A DNA stretch of 64,000 bases. Origin: Methanococcoides methylutens (GTDB taxonomy: Archaea; Halobacteriota; Methanosarcinia; Methanosarcinales; Methanosarcinaceae). The stretch lies in contig NZ_JRHO01000013.1 in NCBI RefSeq assembly GCF_000765475.1, forward strand, positions 62,001-126,000, read 5' to 3'. This document shows, in pieces, positions 38,119 to 47,546 of this stretch. The first letter of the stretch is position 1. Every line of letters begins with the position of its first letter. The notes beneath the pieces were generated by a model. It did no database searches. It was not told the DNA's origin and saw only the letters and a list, made by a program, of their open reading frames with translations. The position numbers and the translations under genes are program-made.

Positions 38119-38322
38119 ATTAAGACTAAACTAGCTAAAAAGGTAAATCTCACATTGCTGATATTTATATCACTTGTCCTGATGCAGGCGTCTGCTCTGC
38201 ATCATTATTTAAGATTCGCAGATTCTCACTTGATTTATCATTCTCCCAAAAATCTCAGGACTTCTTGCGGTCTTTTTCTTTTCCAAAAGAAGGCACTAAT
38301 GTGCAATAATAGATGCCGATAA
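38119..38322 (+). pseudogene. Signal-peptide ORF without a start codon, ahead of the transporter permease
   Basis: After a strong AAACCGGAGGGGTGAGCT the frame opens with ATT where ATG would be expected, then KTKLAKKVNLTLLIFISLVL and MQASA, a clear signal peptide. About 40 unlike residues follow before TAA at 38320-38322. It ends 12 bp before the permease start. The best reading is a decayed secreted protein, possibly a binding protein of this transporter, with a mutated start and later frameshift. Rare ATT initiation cannot be excluded. Confidence 0.5.
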
Positions 38323-38334
38323 AGGAAGTTGACA

Positions 38335-39417
38335 ATGTTTGAAAGATTAAAATGCATTAATATCCTGGAACGGATAACAAATCAGGATGTAACGGGTTTC
38401 TCGGATATGAGAAAGTTCTTAATCCTTTTCATTCTTTTTGCAGTGCTGGGCCTTGCAGCAGTCATCGCCATGGTACTTGGTGCATATAATATCTCCTTTG
38501 TAGATGTATATGCAACTATCATCGCTAACCTCAGTCCCTTTCAGGATGCATCCAGCATCAATAAACTACATAATACCATAATATGGAACATACGGTTACC
38601 AAGAGTTTTGTTAGCTATTATAGTAGGTGCTGCCCTTGCAACATCTGGTGCGGTCTTCCAGGGATGTTTCAGGAATCCCCTGGTTGAACCCTATATTCTC
38701 GGTGTTTCCTCCGGGGCGGCGTTCGGAGCGGCTCTGGCAATTGTTTATCCCCATATATTTCAGTCTATCCAGATATCGGCCTTTGTTTTTGCCTCACTTG
38801 CAGTTATGGCCGCTTATATGCTGGCGAGAACGCGAGGTCAGACCCCGATCATCACTCTCATACTTGGAGGTGTTATCATTGGTTCTATTTTTTCAGCACT
38901 GGTATCCCTCCTAAAATATACGGCTAATGATTCCTCATTACGTGAGATCGTCTTCTGGTTGATGGGTGGTTTCTACTATGCTACCTGGAATGACGTTGTT
39001 ATTATCGCACCAATTGTGGGTCTGTCTTTTCTGGTACTGTGGATGTATGGCTGGAAACTGAATATTCTCTCAATGGGGGATGAAGAAGCCCGGGCACTGG
39101 GTATTAACCCGGAGAAATCCAAGATGATCGTGGTCGCACTTGCAACACTTGTTACAGCTGTTGCGGTTTCAACTGTTGGAATAATCGCGTGGGTTGGTCT
39201 TATGATGCCCCACGCAACGCGAATGATCCTTGGTCCTGATCACAGATTTGTGATACCTTCTGCGGCAATGCTTGGCGGGATATATCTTATTGTCTGTGAT
39301 ACACTGGCACGTACGCTCACCACTTCCGAGATTCCAGTCGGGATCATCACATCAATTGTGGGTGCACCATATCTTTGCTATCTTTTGAGAAACAAAGGAC
39401 GTTCGTTACTTGGGTGA
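38335..39417 (+). CDS. FecCD/BtuC-type ABC transporter permease
   Basis: A 360-residue membrane permease for import of iron chelates or corrinoids. The family signature RLPRVLLAIIVGAALATSGA is at about residues 83-102, followed by FRNPLVEPYILGVSSGAAFGA. The EAA-like cytoplasmic loop DEEARALGINPEKSKM lies near 240, where the ATPase docks. About ten helices are predicted. ATG at 38335 is preferred because GGAAG lies 7 bases upstream; a TTG at 38329 is also in frame. The ATPase gene follows after 5 bp. Confidence 0.88.
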   Translation: MFERLKCINILERITNQDVTGFSDMRKFLILFILFAVLGLAAVIAMVLGAYNISFVDVYATIIANLSPFQDASSINKLHNTIIWNIRLPRVLLAIIVGAALATSGAVFQGCFRNPLVEPYILGVSSGAAFGAALAIVYPHIFQSIQISAFVFASLAVMAAYMLARTRGQTPIITLILGGVIIGSIFSALVSLLKYTANDSSLREIVFWLMGGFYYATWNDVVIIAPIVGLSFLVLWMYGWKLNILSMGDEEARALGINPEKSKMIVVALATLVTAVAVSTVGIIAWVGLMMPHATRMILGPDHRFVIPSAAMLGGIYLIVCDTLARTLTTSEIPVGIITSIVGAPYLCYLLRNKGRSLLG

Positions 39418-39422
39418 TTCTC

Positions 39423-40247
39423 ATGCTACAGGTAAAAGATATTCATTTTAACTATGGATCGACTCAGATCCTTAAAGACATCTCTTTTGATGTTGAAGAA
39501 GGACAGCTCTGTGGGTTATTTGGTCCAAACGGATGCGGAAAGACCACACTTTTCAAATGCTGCATGAAATTCCTAAAGTTCCATAAGGGTTCCGTGACCA
39601 TGGATGGTGTGGACATCAATGAGTGCAGGATCGAGGATATGGCCAAAGTAGTGGCGTACGTTCCTCAGGAGCATAAACCCCCCTTTCCATATCTGGTAAA
39701 GGAAGTTGTATTGATGGGAAGAACACCACATCTTGGAGGCTTTTTTGGCGTCAAACGTGCCGATAAAGAAAAAGCACTGGATGCACTTGAATTGCTGGAG
39801 ATCTCCCATCTTGCAGAACAACCTTATAACGAGTTGTCAGGCGGACAGCGTCAGATGGTGTTGATAGCACGGGCAATAGCCCAGGAGACAAAATTGATGT
39901 TCCTTGACGAACCTACTTCTGCCCTTGATTTTAGCAACCAGTTGAAAATCTGGAAGCTACTACGCAAGGTGGCTGATCAGGGAATTACCATTCTTGCGTG
40001 CAGTCACAATCCGAATCATGTCTCGTGGTTCTGCGACGATGTGGTGGTTATGAATAAAAATGGGATAATTGGGCAGGGTCATCCCTGCCATGTGATCACA
40101 GAGCCCGTCCTCGATGAGATCTACCAGAGTATGTGCACAGTCAGGAGTCTGGATGGGACCAAAATGGTATTGCCCCGTGATGTGGCAGTCAAAAAGAAAA
40201 ATGGGATGTCAAGACAGATGTCATCGCTTCGGAGAGATGTAGAATAA
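39423..40247 (+). CDS. FecE/BtuD-type ABC transporter ATP-binding protein
   Basis: A 274-residue ATPase that powers the preceding permease. Walker A is GPNGCGKTT (about residues 34-42), the signature is LSGGQRQM, and Walker B is LMFLDEPTSALD. The switch histidine lies in LACSHNPNH. The start is ATG at 39423, where MLQVKDIHFNYG matches family N-termini. It is co-transcribed with the permease and with the methyltransferase 15 bp downstream. The C-terminal 35 residues are basic and not part of the ATPase core. Confidence 0.9.
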   Translation: MLQVKDIHFNYGSTQILKDISFDVEEGQLCGLFGPNGCGKTTLFKCCMKFLKFHKGSVTMDGVDINECRIEDMAKVVAYVPQEHKPPFPYLVKEVVLMGRTPHLGGFFGVKRADKEKALDALELLEISHLAEQPYNELSGGQRQMVLIARAIAQETKLMFLDEPTSALDFSNQLKIWKLLRKVADQGITILACSHNPNHVSWFCDDVVVMNKNGIIGQGHPCHVITEPVLDEIYQSMCTVRSLDGTKMVLPRDVAVKKKNGMSRQMSSLRRDVE

Positions 40248-40261
40248 ACGGATGAATTACT

Positions 40262-41107
40262 ATGGATGAAAATACGATTGATTGGAATAAAGTCTGGAAA
40301 AATCAAATGCTAAAGAACATTGAATCGAAGTGTGCCGTTGAGTGTGCCCGTGTATGGGATAACAAGGAAAGTGCAACACAATACTGGAATGCGACGCAGA
40401 ATAACAAAGAACAAACACAGCAGACCATCGAGGGACTTGCACTCACTCCGGATTCCCGAATACTGGATATTGGTGCCGGGCCGGGAACACTTACGATTCC
40501 ACTATCCACTCAGGCAATGCATGTAACTGCAGTAGAACCCTCCGAAGGGATGGCGGGTGTGCTGCAGAACAACATCGCAGAGTATGAGGCCGATAATATC
40601 ACCTGTGTTCAGAAGCGGTGGGAGGATGTGAATGTTGAACAGGATCTTGAAGGGCCCTATGATGTGGTCATAGCCTCTTAGTCCTTAGGTATGCCTGATA
40701 TCAGGGAATCGATCAAGAAGATGACAGACGTCTCCTCGAGATATGTCTATTTATTCTGGTTTGCCGGAGAACCTTCCTGGGGAACCCATTACAAGGCGCT
40801 TTGGCCTTCCCTTCATGCGAGTGATTATCATCCTGGACCAAAATGCGATGTGATCTACAATGTGCTCTACAATATGGGCATATATCCCCATATAGAGGTC
40901 TCTCCGCGTGACCATTTCAACCGTTTTAAGTCTATTGAAGAGGCGATTGGACATTTCAAATCCTACTACAATATCACTACAGAACATCAGGAATCGGTTC
41001 TTAAGAGTTACCTTGAAGACGTTCTTGAAAAGGATGATGATTCCCTTTTTTTGAATGAATCATATACTTCTGTGAAGATCTGGTGGGAACAACAGGCAGA
41101 CGATTGA
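40262..41107 (+). CDS. SAM-dependent methyltransferase with one in-frame UAG (possible pyrrolysine)
   Basis: A 281-residue frame if the UAG at 40679-40681 (codon 140) is read through. The N-terminal part has motif I, LDIGAGPGTLTIPL, and VTAVEPSEGM. The text flanking the UAG, YDVVIAS then SLGMPDIRESI, is continuous conserved methyltransferase sequence, so only one codon is affected. The 141 codons after it are intact, ending in a normal stop. GGATGA precedes the ATG. It lies between the ATPase and binding-protein genes of the uptake cluster, a place where methanogens often carry such a methyltransferase. Alternatives are a single nonsense mutation or expression of two pieces; a second ATG at 40691 has no good ribosome binding site. 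Confidence 0.75.
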
Positions 41108-41153
41108 TCACTCGAATTTATTTATGCATTATATCAAAAAAGAGGACATAAAT

Positions 41154-42386
41154 ATGAAATCCAATTTACAATATTGCGTTTTTGTTACTGTATTGTTGAG
41201 CGTCCTGCTGAGTGCAGGATGTGTGGGGAATGCTAGTGAAGATTCCGCAGTATCTCACGAGAAGTACCGAACAGTTGTCGATAGTCGCGGAGTTGCTGTG
41301 CAGGTACCAATAGAGATTGAAAAGGTGGCCACGATCAGCGATGGAATGATTGAAGGGGTTATGACTTCGATTGGAGTCCAAGATACTCTTGTGGGTGTGG
41401 GGTCAAGCTGTCTTCAACGGAACTTTAAATACGCCTACGAAACCGTCGGTGGGGAGACATTTATCTATGAGGATGGGATGAATCCGGTTACCTATCTGAA
41501 CCCCGGGATCGTGGACCTTCCTTGCTTTGCAAAGTCCGGTTCTGCGGTGAACTACGAAACACTTGCAAGCCTTGATCCTGATGTGGTGATCGTACGCCTT
41601 GGTAGCTGCTCACTGCGTTTCATTGATGATGAAAGCACACAAAAGAGCATCGAAACGATCGAATCTCTTGGAATACCGCTGGTCGTTTTATATGGATCAA
41701 ATTGCTATGATGATCCGGATGTTACCACCATCTCGGATGAAATTTGCATCATCGGTCAGGTCTTTGGCAAAGAGGCCGAAACTACCAAACTCGCAGGATA
41801 TCTTGAAAGCCAGACTAATCTTATAAATGAAAGGACAAAAGATATTCCCGATGAAGAAAAACCTGATGTGCTGATTTTTGGAGCATCGCCTAAAGCCCGG
41901 GGTGATGGTGGTGCAGGTCAAATCTTTGGTCTTGATACAATCGAGTCGTTCTTTATTCAGGACATTGCTCATGCGAAAAATGGGTTCCAGGAATCAGGGT
42001 ACTTCAAGACTGTAAGTGCCGAGCACGTGTTGGCATTGGATCCTGATGTGATTGTGCTTTGCACTGCATCTGGATATCACCCGCCACTGGAACTTTATGA
42101 GGCACCTTACTACCAGAATCTGCAGGAACTTAGCGCCGTGAAGAACAGACGGGTTGTAGCATTACCGTGGTCACCGTGCAACTGTGCAAAACGGCTTGAA
42201 TACCCGATTGATGTAATGGTGATTGCAAAGGGAACATATCCGGAGCACTTTGAGGATATTAACCTTGCTGAGTGGCTGTTAGACTTCTACCAGAACGTCT
42301 ATGGTGTTGACCGCGATACTGCAAAAGAGTTGCGCTCAGCCCAGTGGATGGACTGGACGGTCGAGGGGTGCCCAACCTGCAGTTAA
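41154..42386 (+). CDS. Iron/corrinoid ABC transporter substrate-binding lipoprotein
   Basis: A 410-residue lipoprotein of the FecB/BtuF class. The signal peptide ends LLSAGC, with the lipid-modified Cys near residue 23. The mature part has VVDSRGVAVQVPIEIEKVAT, LASLDPDVVIVRLGS and HVLALDPDVIVL, the two-lobe pattern of the family. Extra cysteines occur (WSPCNCAKRL and the C-terminal CPTC), possibly for metal or disulfide. ATG at 41154 follows AGAGGAC. It completes the uptake cluster with the permease and ATPase. The ligand (iron chelate, haem-like or corrinoid) cannot be told. Confidence 0.85.
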   Translation: MKSNLQYCVFVTVLLSVLLSAGCVGNASEDSAVSHEKYRTVVDSRGVAVQVPIEIEKVATISDGMIEGVMTSIGVQDTLVGVGSSCLQRNFKYAYETVGGETFIYEDGMNPVTYLNPGIVDLPCFAKSGSAVNYETLASLDPDVVIVRLGSCSLRFIDDESTQKSIETIESLGIPLVVLYGSNCYDDPDVTTISDEICIIGQVFGKEAETTKLAGYLESQTNLINERTKDIPDEEKPDVLIFGASPKARGDGGAGQIFGLDTIESFFIQDIAHAKNGFQESGYFKTVSAEHVLALDPDVIVLCTASGYHPPLELYEAPYYQNLQELSAVKNRRVVALPWSPCNCAKRLEYPIDVMVIAKGTYPEHFEDINLAEWLLDFYQNVYGVDRDTAKELRSAQWMDWTVEGCPTCS

Positions 42387-42524
42387 ATTCTCAAATCCAT
42401 ATCAACTGAAATTTGATATGGATTTCAACATTTTTTGGCATACAGATTATGAATGTTTTTCACTGACGGTTTTTATCCTTGGATATGGACGCAATAAGGT
42501 ATTGGAACGATATGAGGACTAACC

Positions 42525-42893
42525 ATGAATGAAAATTTAATAAACTTGAATGAGATCTGGAAACCCCAGATGTTGAAGCAGGTAGAATCGCACAGTAATG
42601 TAGATTGTGCTTTTGTATGAGAGGAAAAATAGAATGCAAAGCGCTTCTGGGCGATGTCCGGGGCAAACAGTGGAGAACGGATTGAAAAGACCATAAGTGG
42701 AATTTTGATCTCTCCGGATTCCCGAGTGCTTGATGTTGGTGCCGGACGCGGGACATTGGCAATCCCACTTGCAAAAAAGGTCTCCATGTCAGCTGTTGAG
42801 CTATTTAGGGGTATGATAAGTGTGCTGCAGCATCCGATCATCAAGGATTGTGAGGTACTTCTGCTCTCTCCGGGAAGTGTGAACTATCTGTAA
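42525..42893 (+). pseudogene. Decayed copy of the cluster methyltransferase
   Basis: The frame starting at 42525 reads like the methyltransferase at 40262: NEIWKPQMLKQVESHSNVDCAFV, but TGA replaces Trp at 42618-42620 and TAG replaces another codon at 42630-42632. Then AKRFWAMSG and SPDSRVLDVGAGRGTLAIPL follow. The sequence loses similarity after VLQ and stops at 42893. UGA is not known to be recoded in these archaea, so the copy is dead. It shows that this gene family was duplicated here. Confidence 0.75.
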
Positions 42894-42991
42894 TTGTTGA
42901 ACCCAGTGCGATAGAACTCGAAATCATTGAGGGAAAGGTAAAGGGAAGTGTTATTCGATGCGATGGGGATTCATGTCGTTATTTTGAGTGA
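42854..42991 (+). pseudogene. C-terminal fragment of an unidentified small protein
   Basis: A frame shifted from the decayed methyltransferase encodes CELSVIVEPSAIELEI and then KGSVIRCDGDSCRYFE before TGA. It looks like a real protein terminus with two cysteines but has no start. I cannot name the family. It is probably joined to the methyltransferase relic by a deletion. Confidence 0.4.
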
Positions 42992-43048
42992 GAAGAAACG
43001 AATTAAATGATAATAAATTGAATTGAATTGAAAAAATGATGTTAATAA

Positions 43049-43061
43049 GGTTCAAAGAACC
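43049..43061 (-). terminator. Possible terminator of the pst operon
   Basis: GGTTC and GAACC form a short 5-bp stem with a 3-base loop downstream of phoU, with TTTTTT about 12 bases further on the minus strand. TTCAACCTTT is repeated twice nearby (43079-43099). Weak, but it is the only candidate at the operon end. Confidence 0.35.
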
Positions 43062-43104
43062 CTATCAACTTTTAACCGTTCAACCTTTTAAGCACTTCAA
43101 CCTT

Positions 43105-43755
43105 TCAATTAAGGTTTGGTCTCTGGTTTGTGACCATATAAACCACACTTTCACAGATATTGCATGCGTGGTCTGCGATACGTTCTAGATACCTGAGGAC
43201 GAATATCAGGTCAACAGCATTTGGAATAAGGATCGCATCATCTATCATCATATTAACCATCTTTTCCCATGTGGAATAGAATAGCTTATCGACCTTCTCA
43301 TCCTCTGCAGCTGTTGCTTTTGCAAGTTCAGCATCTGCTTCTGCGTAGGCTTTGATGGAATTAGTGAGCATATTCTGGGTGATGGATGCAATGGTGGTTA
43401 TTTCGGACAACGGAATCGAATTTTCTCCCTCGATCTTCTTGACAAGCTCTGCAATATTGACTGCAAAATCGCTCATTCTCTCAAGGTCGATGGCGATCTT
43501 GTAAGAGGCTGTTATCAGGCGGAGGTCACCGGCCATTGGCTGCTGAAGGGCAAGTAAGTGGGCTGTAGCCTTTTCGACATCATATTCATAATTATCGACG
43601 GCTGTATCCATTTCAATAACCTTTTCTGAGAGTTCTATATCAAGGGTTTCCAGAGCTTTTATTGAACTGGCCAGCATTTCTCCGGATACCTTTCCCATCT
43701 CTTCTATCTCTGATTTTAAGTAATCAAGTCTCTCAATGTATCTTTCTCTCACCAT
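43105..43755 (-). CDS. phoU: Phosphate transport regulator PhoU
   Basis: A 216-residue all-helical PhoU with two related three-helix repeats. The metal-binding motifs appear as EKVIEMDTAVDNYEYDVEK and DEKVDKLFYSTWEKM. It modulates activity of the Pst transporter and phosphate signalling. ATG at 43755 is chosen because GGGTGATC lies just upstream; the frame extends to 43815 but would overlap pstB. It is the last gene of the operon, 4 bp after pstB. Confidence 0.92.
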   Translation of the reverse strand: MVRERYIERLDYLKSEIEEMGKVSGEMLASSIKALETLDIELSEKVIEMDTAVDNYEYDVEKATAHLLALQQPMAGDLRLITASYKIAIDLERMSDFAVNIAELVKKIEGENSIPLSEITTIASITQNMLTNSIKAYAEADAELAKATAAEDEKVDKLFYSTWEKMVNMMIDDAILIPNAVDLIFVLRYLERIADHACNICESVVYMVTNQRPNLN

Positions 43756-43759
43756 ATGA

Positions 43760-44527
43760 TCACCCGAACCTTCCTGTAATATAGTCCTCAGTACTTTTGA
43801 CCTGTGGATTCTCAAATATGTTCTTTGTCTTTCCGAACTCTACCAGTTCCCCGAGAAGGAAAAAGGCAGTGTAGTCAGAAATACGTGCTGCCTGTTGCAT
43901 ATTATGTGTAACGATCACGATAGTATAGTCCTTCTTAAGCTCAAGGATAAGGTCCTCGATCTTGGAAGTGGAAATAGGATCAAGAGCACTGCATGGTTCG
44001 TCGAACAGGATTATTTCCGGCTTGACTGCAAGTGTTCTTGCAATGCACAACCTTTGCTGCTGTCCGCCACTAAGTGCAAATGCCTGGTCACCAAGTCTCT
44101 CCTGAACCTCTTCCATAAGGGCAGCATCATCGAGTGCTTTGTGTACCCTTTCATTTGTCTCGGATTTTGAACAACCATGGATCTTCGGACCATAGGCGAT
44201 GTTATCATAGATCGACATGGGGAAAGGGTTTGGCTTCTGGAAGACCATTCCAACCTTTTTCCTCAGGTCGACGACATCAACGTCCTTTTCATAGATGTTC
44301 TCATCATCAACAAGTACTTCTCCTTCTATCCTGCATGATTTTACCAGGTCGTTCATGCGGTTCAGGCATCTGAGGAATGTTGATTTCCCACAGCCTGAAG
44401 GCCCTATTAATGCAGTAACGCTTTTCTCCGGTATGTCAAGTGAAATATCTTTAAGTGCGTGTTTTTCACCGTACCAGAGATTAAGGTCTTTAATATTGAT
44501 ATTCGTATTAATTTCATTTTTAGACAT
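43760..44527 (-). CDS. pstB: Phosphate ABC transporter ATP-binding protein PstB
   Basis: A 255-residue ATPase of the high-affinity phosphate importer. Walker A is GPSGCGKST (about residues 41-49), the signature [15 protein letters not shown], and Walker [30 protein letters not shown] is the PstB-specific Q-loop region. ATG at 44527 follows GGATGATCC. Order pstS-pstC-pstA-pstB-phoU with short gaps indicates one transcript. Confidence 0.95.
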   Translation of the reverse strand: MSKNEINTNINIKDLNLWYGEKHALKDISLDIPEKSVTALIGPSGCGKSTFLRCLNRMNDLVKSCRIEGEVLVDDENIYEKDVDVVDLRKKVGMVFQKPNPFPMSIYDNIAYGPKIHGCSKSETNERVHKALDDAALMEEVQERLGDQAFALSGGQQQRLCIARTLAVKPEIILFDEPCSALDPISTSKIEDLILELKKDYTIVIVTHNMQQAARISDYTAFFLLGELVEFGKTKNIFENPQVKSTEDYITGRFG

Positions 44528-44549
44528 AGGATCATCCTTGAATTCTCTT

Positions 44550-45407
44550 TTACCTGTTCAGTTTGTTCCGGTAATGTCTTCTTATCACTACTGCAATGCT
44601 GTTCATGAAAACAACTATCAAGAGCAGTATCAGTGCTGTTCCATACTGGATCGGTCTTGTCTGTGTGATGTTCGTACCTGAGGTCGCCAGTACGAAAAGG
44701 TGGTATGGCAATGCCATGAACTGGGAGAATACCGAATCCGGTATTCTTGGTAAGAAGTATGCTGCTCCTGTAAGCAGGATCGGTGCTGTTTCACCTGCAA
44801 CCCTGCCGATACTCAGGATTATGCCTGTCATCATTCCGGGGATCGCTGCAGGAAGAATTACCTTTCTTGTGGTCTGCCATTTGGTAACACCCAGTGCGAG
44901 GGAAGCTTCCCTGTACTCCTGTGGTACTGTCATCAGTGCTTCCTTGCTTGCACGGATTATCACGGGCAGGATCAGCAAGGCCAATGTCAGGGATGCTGAC
45001 AGGATGGACGCTCCGAATCCGAAGTACTTGACGAACAATGCCAGTCCGAAAAGGCCGAACACTACTGATGGTGTACCTGCAAGGTTGTTGATCGCCATCT
45101 CAATTGCCCAGGAAGTACGTCCCGGAGTTGAATATTCATTAAGGTAAACTGCCGAGAGTATGCCAAGTGGAATTGCAAAGGCCATTGAAAGTCCGATAAG
45201 CATGAGACTTCCCACAATTGCCGGGTAAATGCCTCCCTCGGTCATTCTTTTCATTGGCATCTGGGTTATGAAATCAAGGCTGAGCACGCTGTAGCCGTTG
45301 ACAGTAATGTAGACCACAAGGACCGATACAAAAGCGAGTACTAGTGCCATGGAGAGCTTCAGCGTGGCAAATGCCAGTTTCTCGGATGTCTTTGCTCCAA
45401 AGAACAT
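44550..45407 (-). CDS. pstA: Phosphate ABC transporter permease PstA
   Basis: A 285-residue membrane protein with six predicted helices. The EAA loop, [27 protein letters not shown], lies around residues 180-206 and contacts Pst[26 protein letters not shown] without its ends is the typical permease entry segment. Its start overlaps the pstC stop by one base. Confidence 0.92.
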   Translation of the reverse strand: MFFGAKTSEKLAFATLKLSMALVLAFVSVLVVYITVNGYSVLSLDFITQMPMKRMTEGGIYPAIVGSLMLIGLSMAFAIPLGILSAVYLNEYSTPGRTSWAIEMAINNLAGTPSVVFGLFGLALFVKYFGFGASILSASLTLALLILPVIIRASKEALMTVPQEYREASLALGVTKWQTTRKVILPAAIPGMMTGIILSIGRVAGETAPILLTGAAYFLPRIPDSVFSQFMALPYHLFVLATSGTNITQTRPIQYGTALILLLIVVFMNSIAVVIRRHYRNKLNR

Positions 45408-46300
45408 TATGCTGCCTCCTTGAGTCTGTATTTCTTCTTAACGCTGTCAGCGATAAGATTGATTATGAATGTTATTAGGAAAAGTACTGCACCAACTGCG
45501 AACAGGGCATGGAAATGATCACTTCCCTGTGGAACTTCTCCCATTTCAAGTGCAATGGTTGCGGTCATTGTCCTTACCGGATCAAAGAGACCTTCGGGAA
45601 TTCCGGGTATGATAGCAGTATTTCCTGTTACCATCATGACGGTCATGGTCTCGCCGATAGCCCTTCCGATACCAAGCATAACGGCTGCGGATATTCCTGA
45701 CAATGCTGCTGGTAAGACTACCCTGTAAATAGTCTGCCACTTGGTACTTCCAAGTGCAAGGGAACCTTCCTTTAGTGCAGTGGGAACTGAATTTATAGCA
45801 TCCTCTGATACTGATATAATTGTAGGAAGTGCCATCATTCCAAGCATGATAGAACCTGCAAGTGCTGTCTGTCCTGTGGGGAGGTCTAGTAGGTCCTGTA
45901 GCAACGGGACCACTATAATAAGTCCGAAGAAACCGTAAACGACTGAAGGTATGCCTGCGAGGATCTCTACAAATGGTTTGATAATTTGTGCTACCTTCGG
46001 GTCTGCAAGTTCTGATATATAGATCGCAGAAGCAATTCCAAGAGGCACCGAGAGGATAATAGCACCGGCTGTTACGATCAATGATCCTGTCAATAACGGC
46101 AACAAACCGAATTTTGCCGGTGATGATGATGGATACCAGGAAGTTTCGGTTAGGAAAGATATGATGGAATAGTCACCGAACAAAAGGTAACCTTCCCTGA
46201 AAAGGAAAAAACAAAGAAGGAACAGAGCTACAACTGTAATTCCACTTACCATTAAGAGAGTGGATTCAATTGCCTTTTCCTTCTTTTTTCTATGCATCAT
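45407..46300 (-). CDS. pstC: Phosphate ABC transporter permease PstC
   Basis: A 297-residue permease with six predicted helices. It carries GLLPLLTGSLIVTAGAIIL, then IPSVVYGFFGLIIVVPLL and the EAA loop LKEGSLALGSTKWQTIYRVVLPA. A basic N-terminus (MMHRKKKEK) precedes helix 1. The first or second Met could start translation. It is 36 bp downstream of pstS. Confidence 0.92.
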   Translation of the reverse strand: MMHRKKKEKAIESTLLMVSGITVVALFLLCFFLFREGYLLFGDYSIISFLTETSWYPSSSPAKFGLLPLLTGSLIVTAGAIILSVPLGIASAIYISELADPKVAQIIKPFVEILAGIPSVVYGFFGLIIVVPLLQDLLDLPTGQTALAGSIMLGMMALPTIISVSEDAINSVPTALKEGSLALGSTKWQTIYRVVLPAALSGISAAVMLGIGRAIGETMTVMMVTGNTAIIPGIPEGLFDPVRTMTATIALEMGEVPQGSDHFHALFAVGAVLFLITFIINLIADSVKKKYRLKEAA

Positions 46301-46336
46301 AATTTATCCCTGATCCTTTAGGAGATCTTTAAAAAA

Positions 46337-47206
46337 TTAAGCAGGGAAGTACCCTACTTCAAATACTGTTTCTTCTCCGGTCTCGCTGGATATGAATTCA
46401 ATGAATTCCAGTGCAAGGCCTGTTGGTTCACCGTCAGTGTAGAAGTAAAGTGGTCTTGCAAGCGGGTATGCACCTGAGAGAATGTTCTCGGAGGTTGGTT
46501 CCTCAGCACCTTCGCCCTTGTCTACTGCAAGTGCCTTTACTGTCTCGTCAAGGTAAGCGACACCGACATATCCGATAGCATTAGGGTTCTGTGAGACGGT
46601 CTGGATGATCGCTCCGGTTGATGGATTGATAAGTGCATCAGCTCTGTATTCGTTTCCTTCCATCACTTCGTCCTTGAAGTACTCGTAGGTACCGGAACTG
46701 CTGTCACGTGAGAGAACCACGATCTCAAGGTCTTCGCCACCGACTTCATTCCAGTTGGAGATATCTCCTACATAGATCGCCTCGAGCTGTTCGTATGTCA
46801 GATCAGATACAGGGTTCTCAGGATTTACAACAACTGAGATACCATCCCATGCAATTGTCTGCTGCAGTGGGTTGATACCATTTGTCTGTGCATTTTCGAT
46901 CTCTGATTCTTTCATTGCTCTTGATGTCATTGCGATGTCTACTTCACCATCAATGAGTGCTGCGATACCGACACCGGATCCACCACCGATGATAGATACG
47001 ATGCTTTCATGGTTTTCCATCATGAAAACTTCAGCTTCTGCCTGTGCAAGTGGAAGTACTGTGTCAGATCCCTTGATCATAATTGACTGCATTTCTTCTT
47101 CACTACCGGAATCTGTAGCATCATTACCAACACATCCTGCTCCGAAAAGAGCAAGTGAAGTGACCAGCAAAAGCGTGATCATATATGACATTGATTTTTT
47201 GGACAT
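46337..47206 (-). CDS. pstS: Phosphate-binding lipoprotein PstS
   Basis: A 289-residue periplasmic-type phosphate binder anchored by a lipobox Cys (LFGAGC). The phosphate site is visible as IKGSDTVLPLAQ, IGGGSGVGIAAL, TSRAMKESE and SRDSSSGTYEYF. ATG at 47206 follows AAGGTGAAAG; a GTG at 47218 overlaps that site. First gene of the operon, divergent from dihydroorotase. A C-terminal FEVGYFPA is usual for the family. Confidence 0.93.
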   Translation of the reverse strand: MSKKSMSYMITLLLVTSLALFGAGCVGNDATDSGSEEEMQSIMIKGSDTVLPLAQAEAEVFMMENHESIVSIIGGGSGVGIAALIDGEVDIAMTSRAMKESEIENAQTNGINPLQQTIAWDGISVVVNPENPVSDLTYEQLEAIYVGDISNWNEVGGEDLEIVVLSRDSSSGTYEYFKDEVMEGNEYRADALINPSTGAIIQTVSQNPNAIGYVGVAYLDETVKALAVDKGEGAEEPTSENILSGAYPLARPLYFYTDGEPTGLALEFIEFISSETGEETVFEVGYFPA

Positions 47207-47546
47207 TGGTTCTTTCACCTTATTGAACTAAAGCATTTTTTGGATTTCAGATCGGAAGTGTAATTTATCGACCTGCAAGGGATGAAATAAGGTGAAACGT
47301 ATATATTCTTTCTCGATATATTCTATATTTCAATATATAATACTAAATATTCGCTATATTCATATATATTCTATATATCTTGATACATAATTTGATCGTT
47401 CAGTGAGTATTGAAGCAGAACAGAGAAGTGCAAAATGCTAAAACGATAAAGAACAGTTTTATAATACATAAAAAAGTAAATCCCAGTGTTGACTTAAGTC
47501 TAAATCTATATTTAAATCTACATTTTTCAAAAAGGGGCTCCTATCC
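47207..47546. promoter_or_regulatory. Divergent pst/pyrC control region
   Basis: No gene in 340 bp. Between about 47300 and 47390 are many overlapping TATATTC/GATATATT elements (TATATTCTTTCTCGATATAT and similar), about 100-180 bp upstream of pstS. They could be tandem sites for a phosphate regulator or just TATA-rich promoter DNA. The pyrC start at 47547 has an upstream GGGGCTCC. Confidence 0.45.

Noticed and set aside
42618-42632. UGA and UAG codons of the second methyltransferase as recoded residues
   Set aside because: UGA has no known recoding in these archaea, and the frame also loses similarity and terminates early, so it is a pseudogene.
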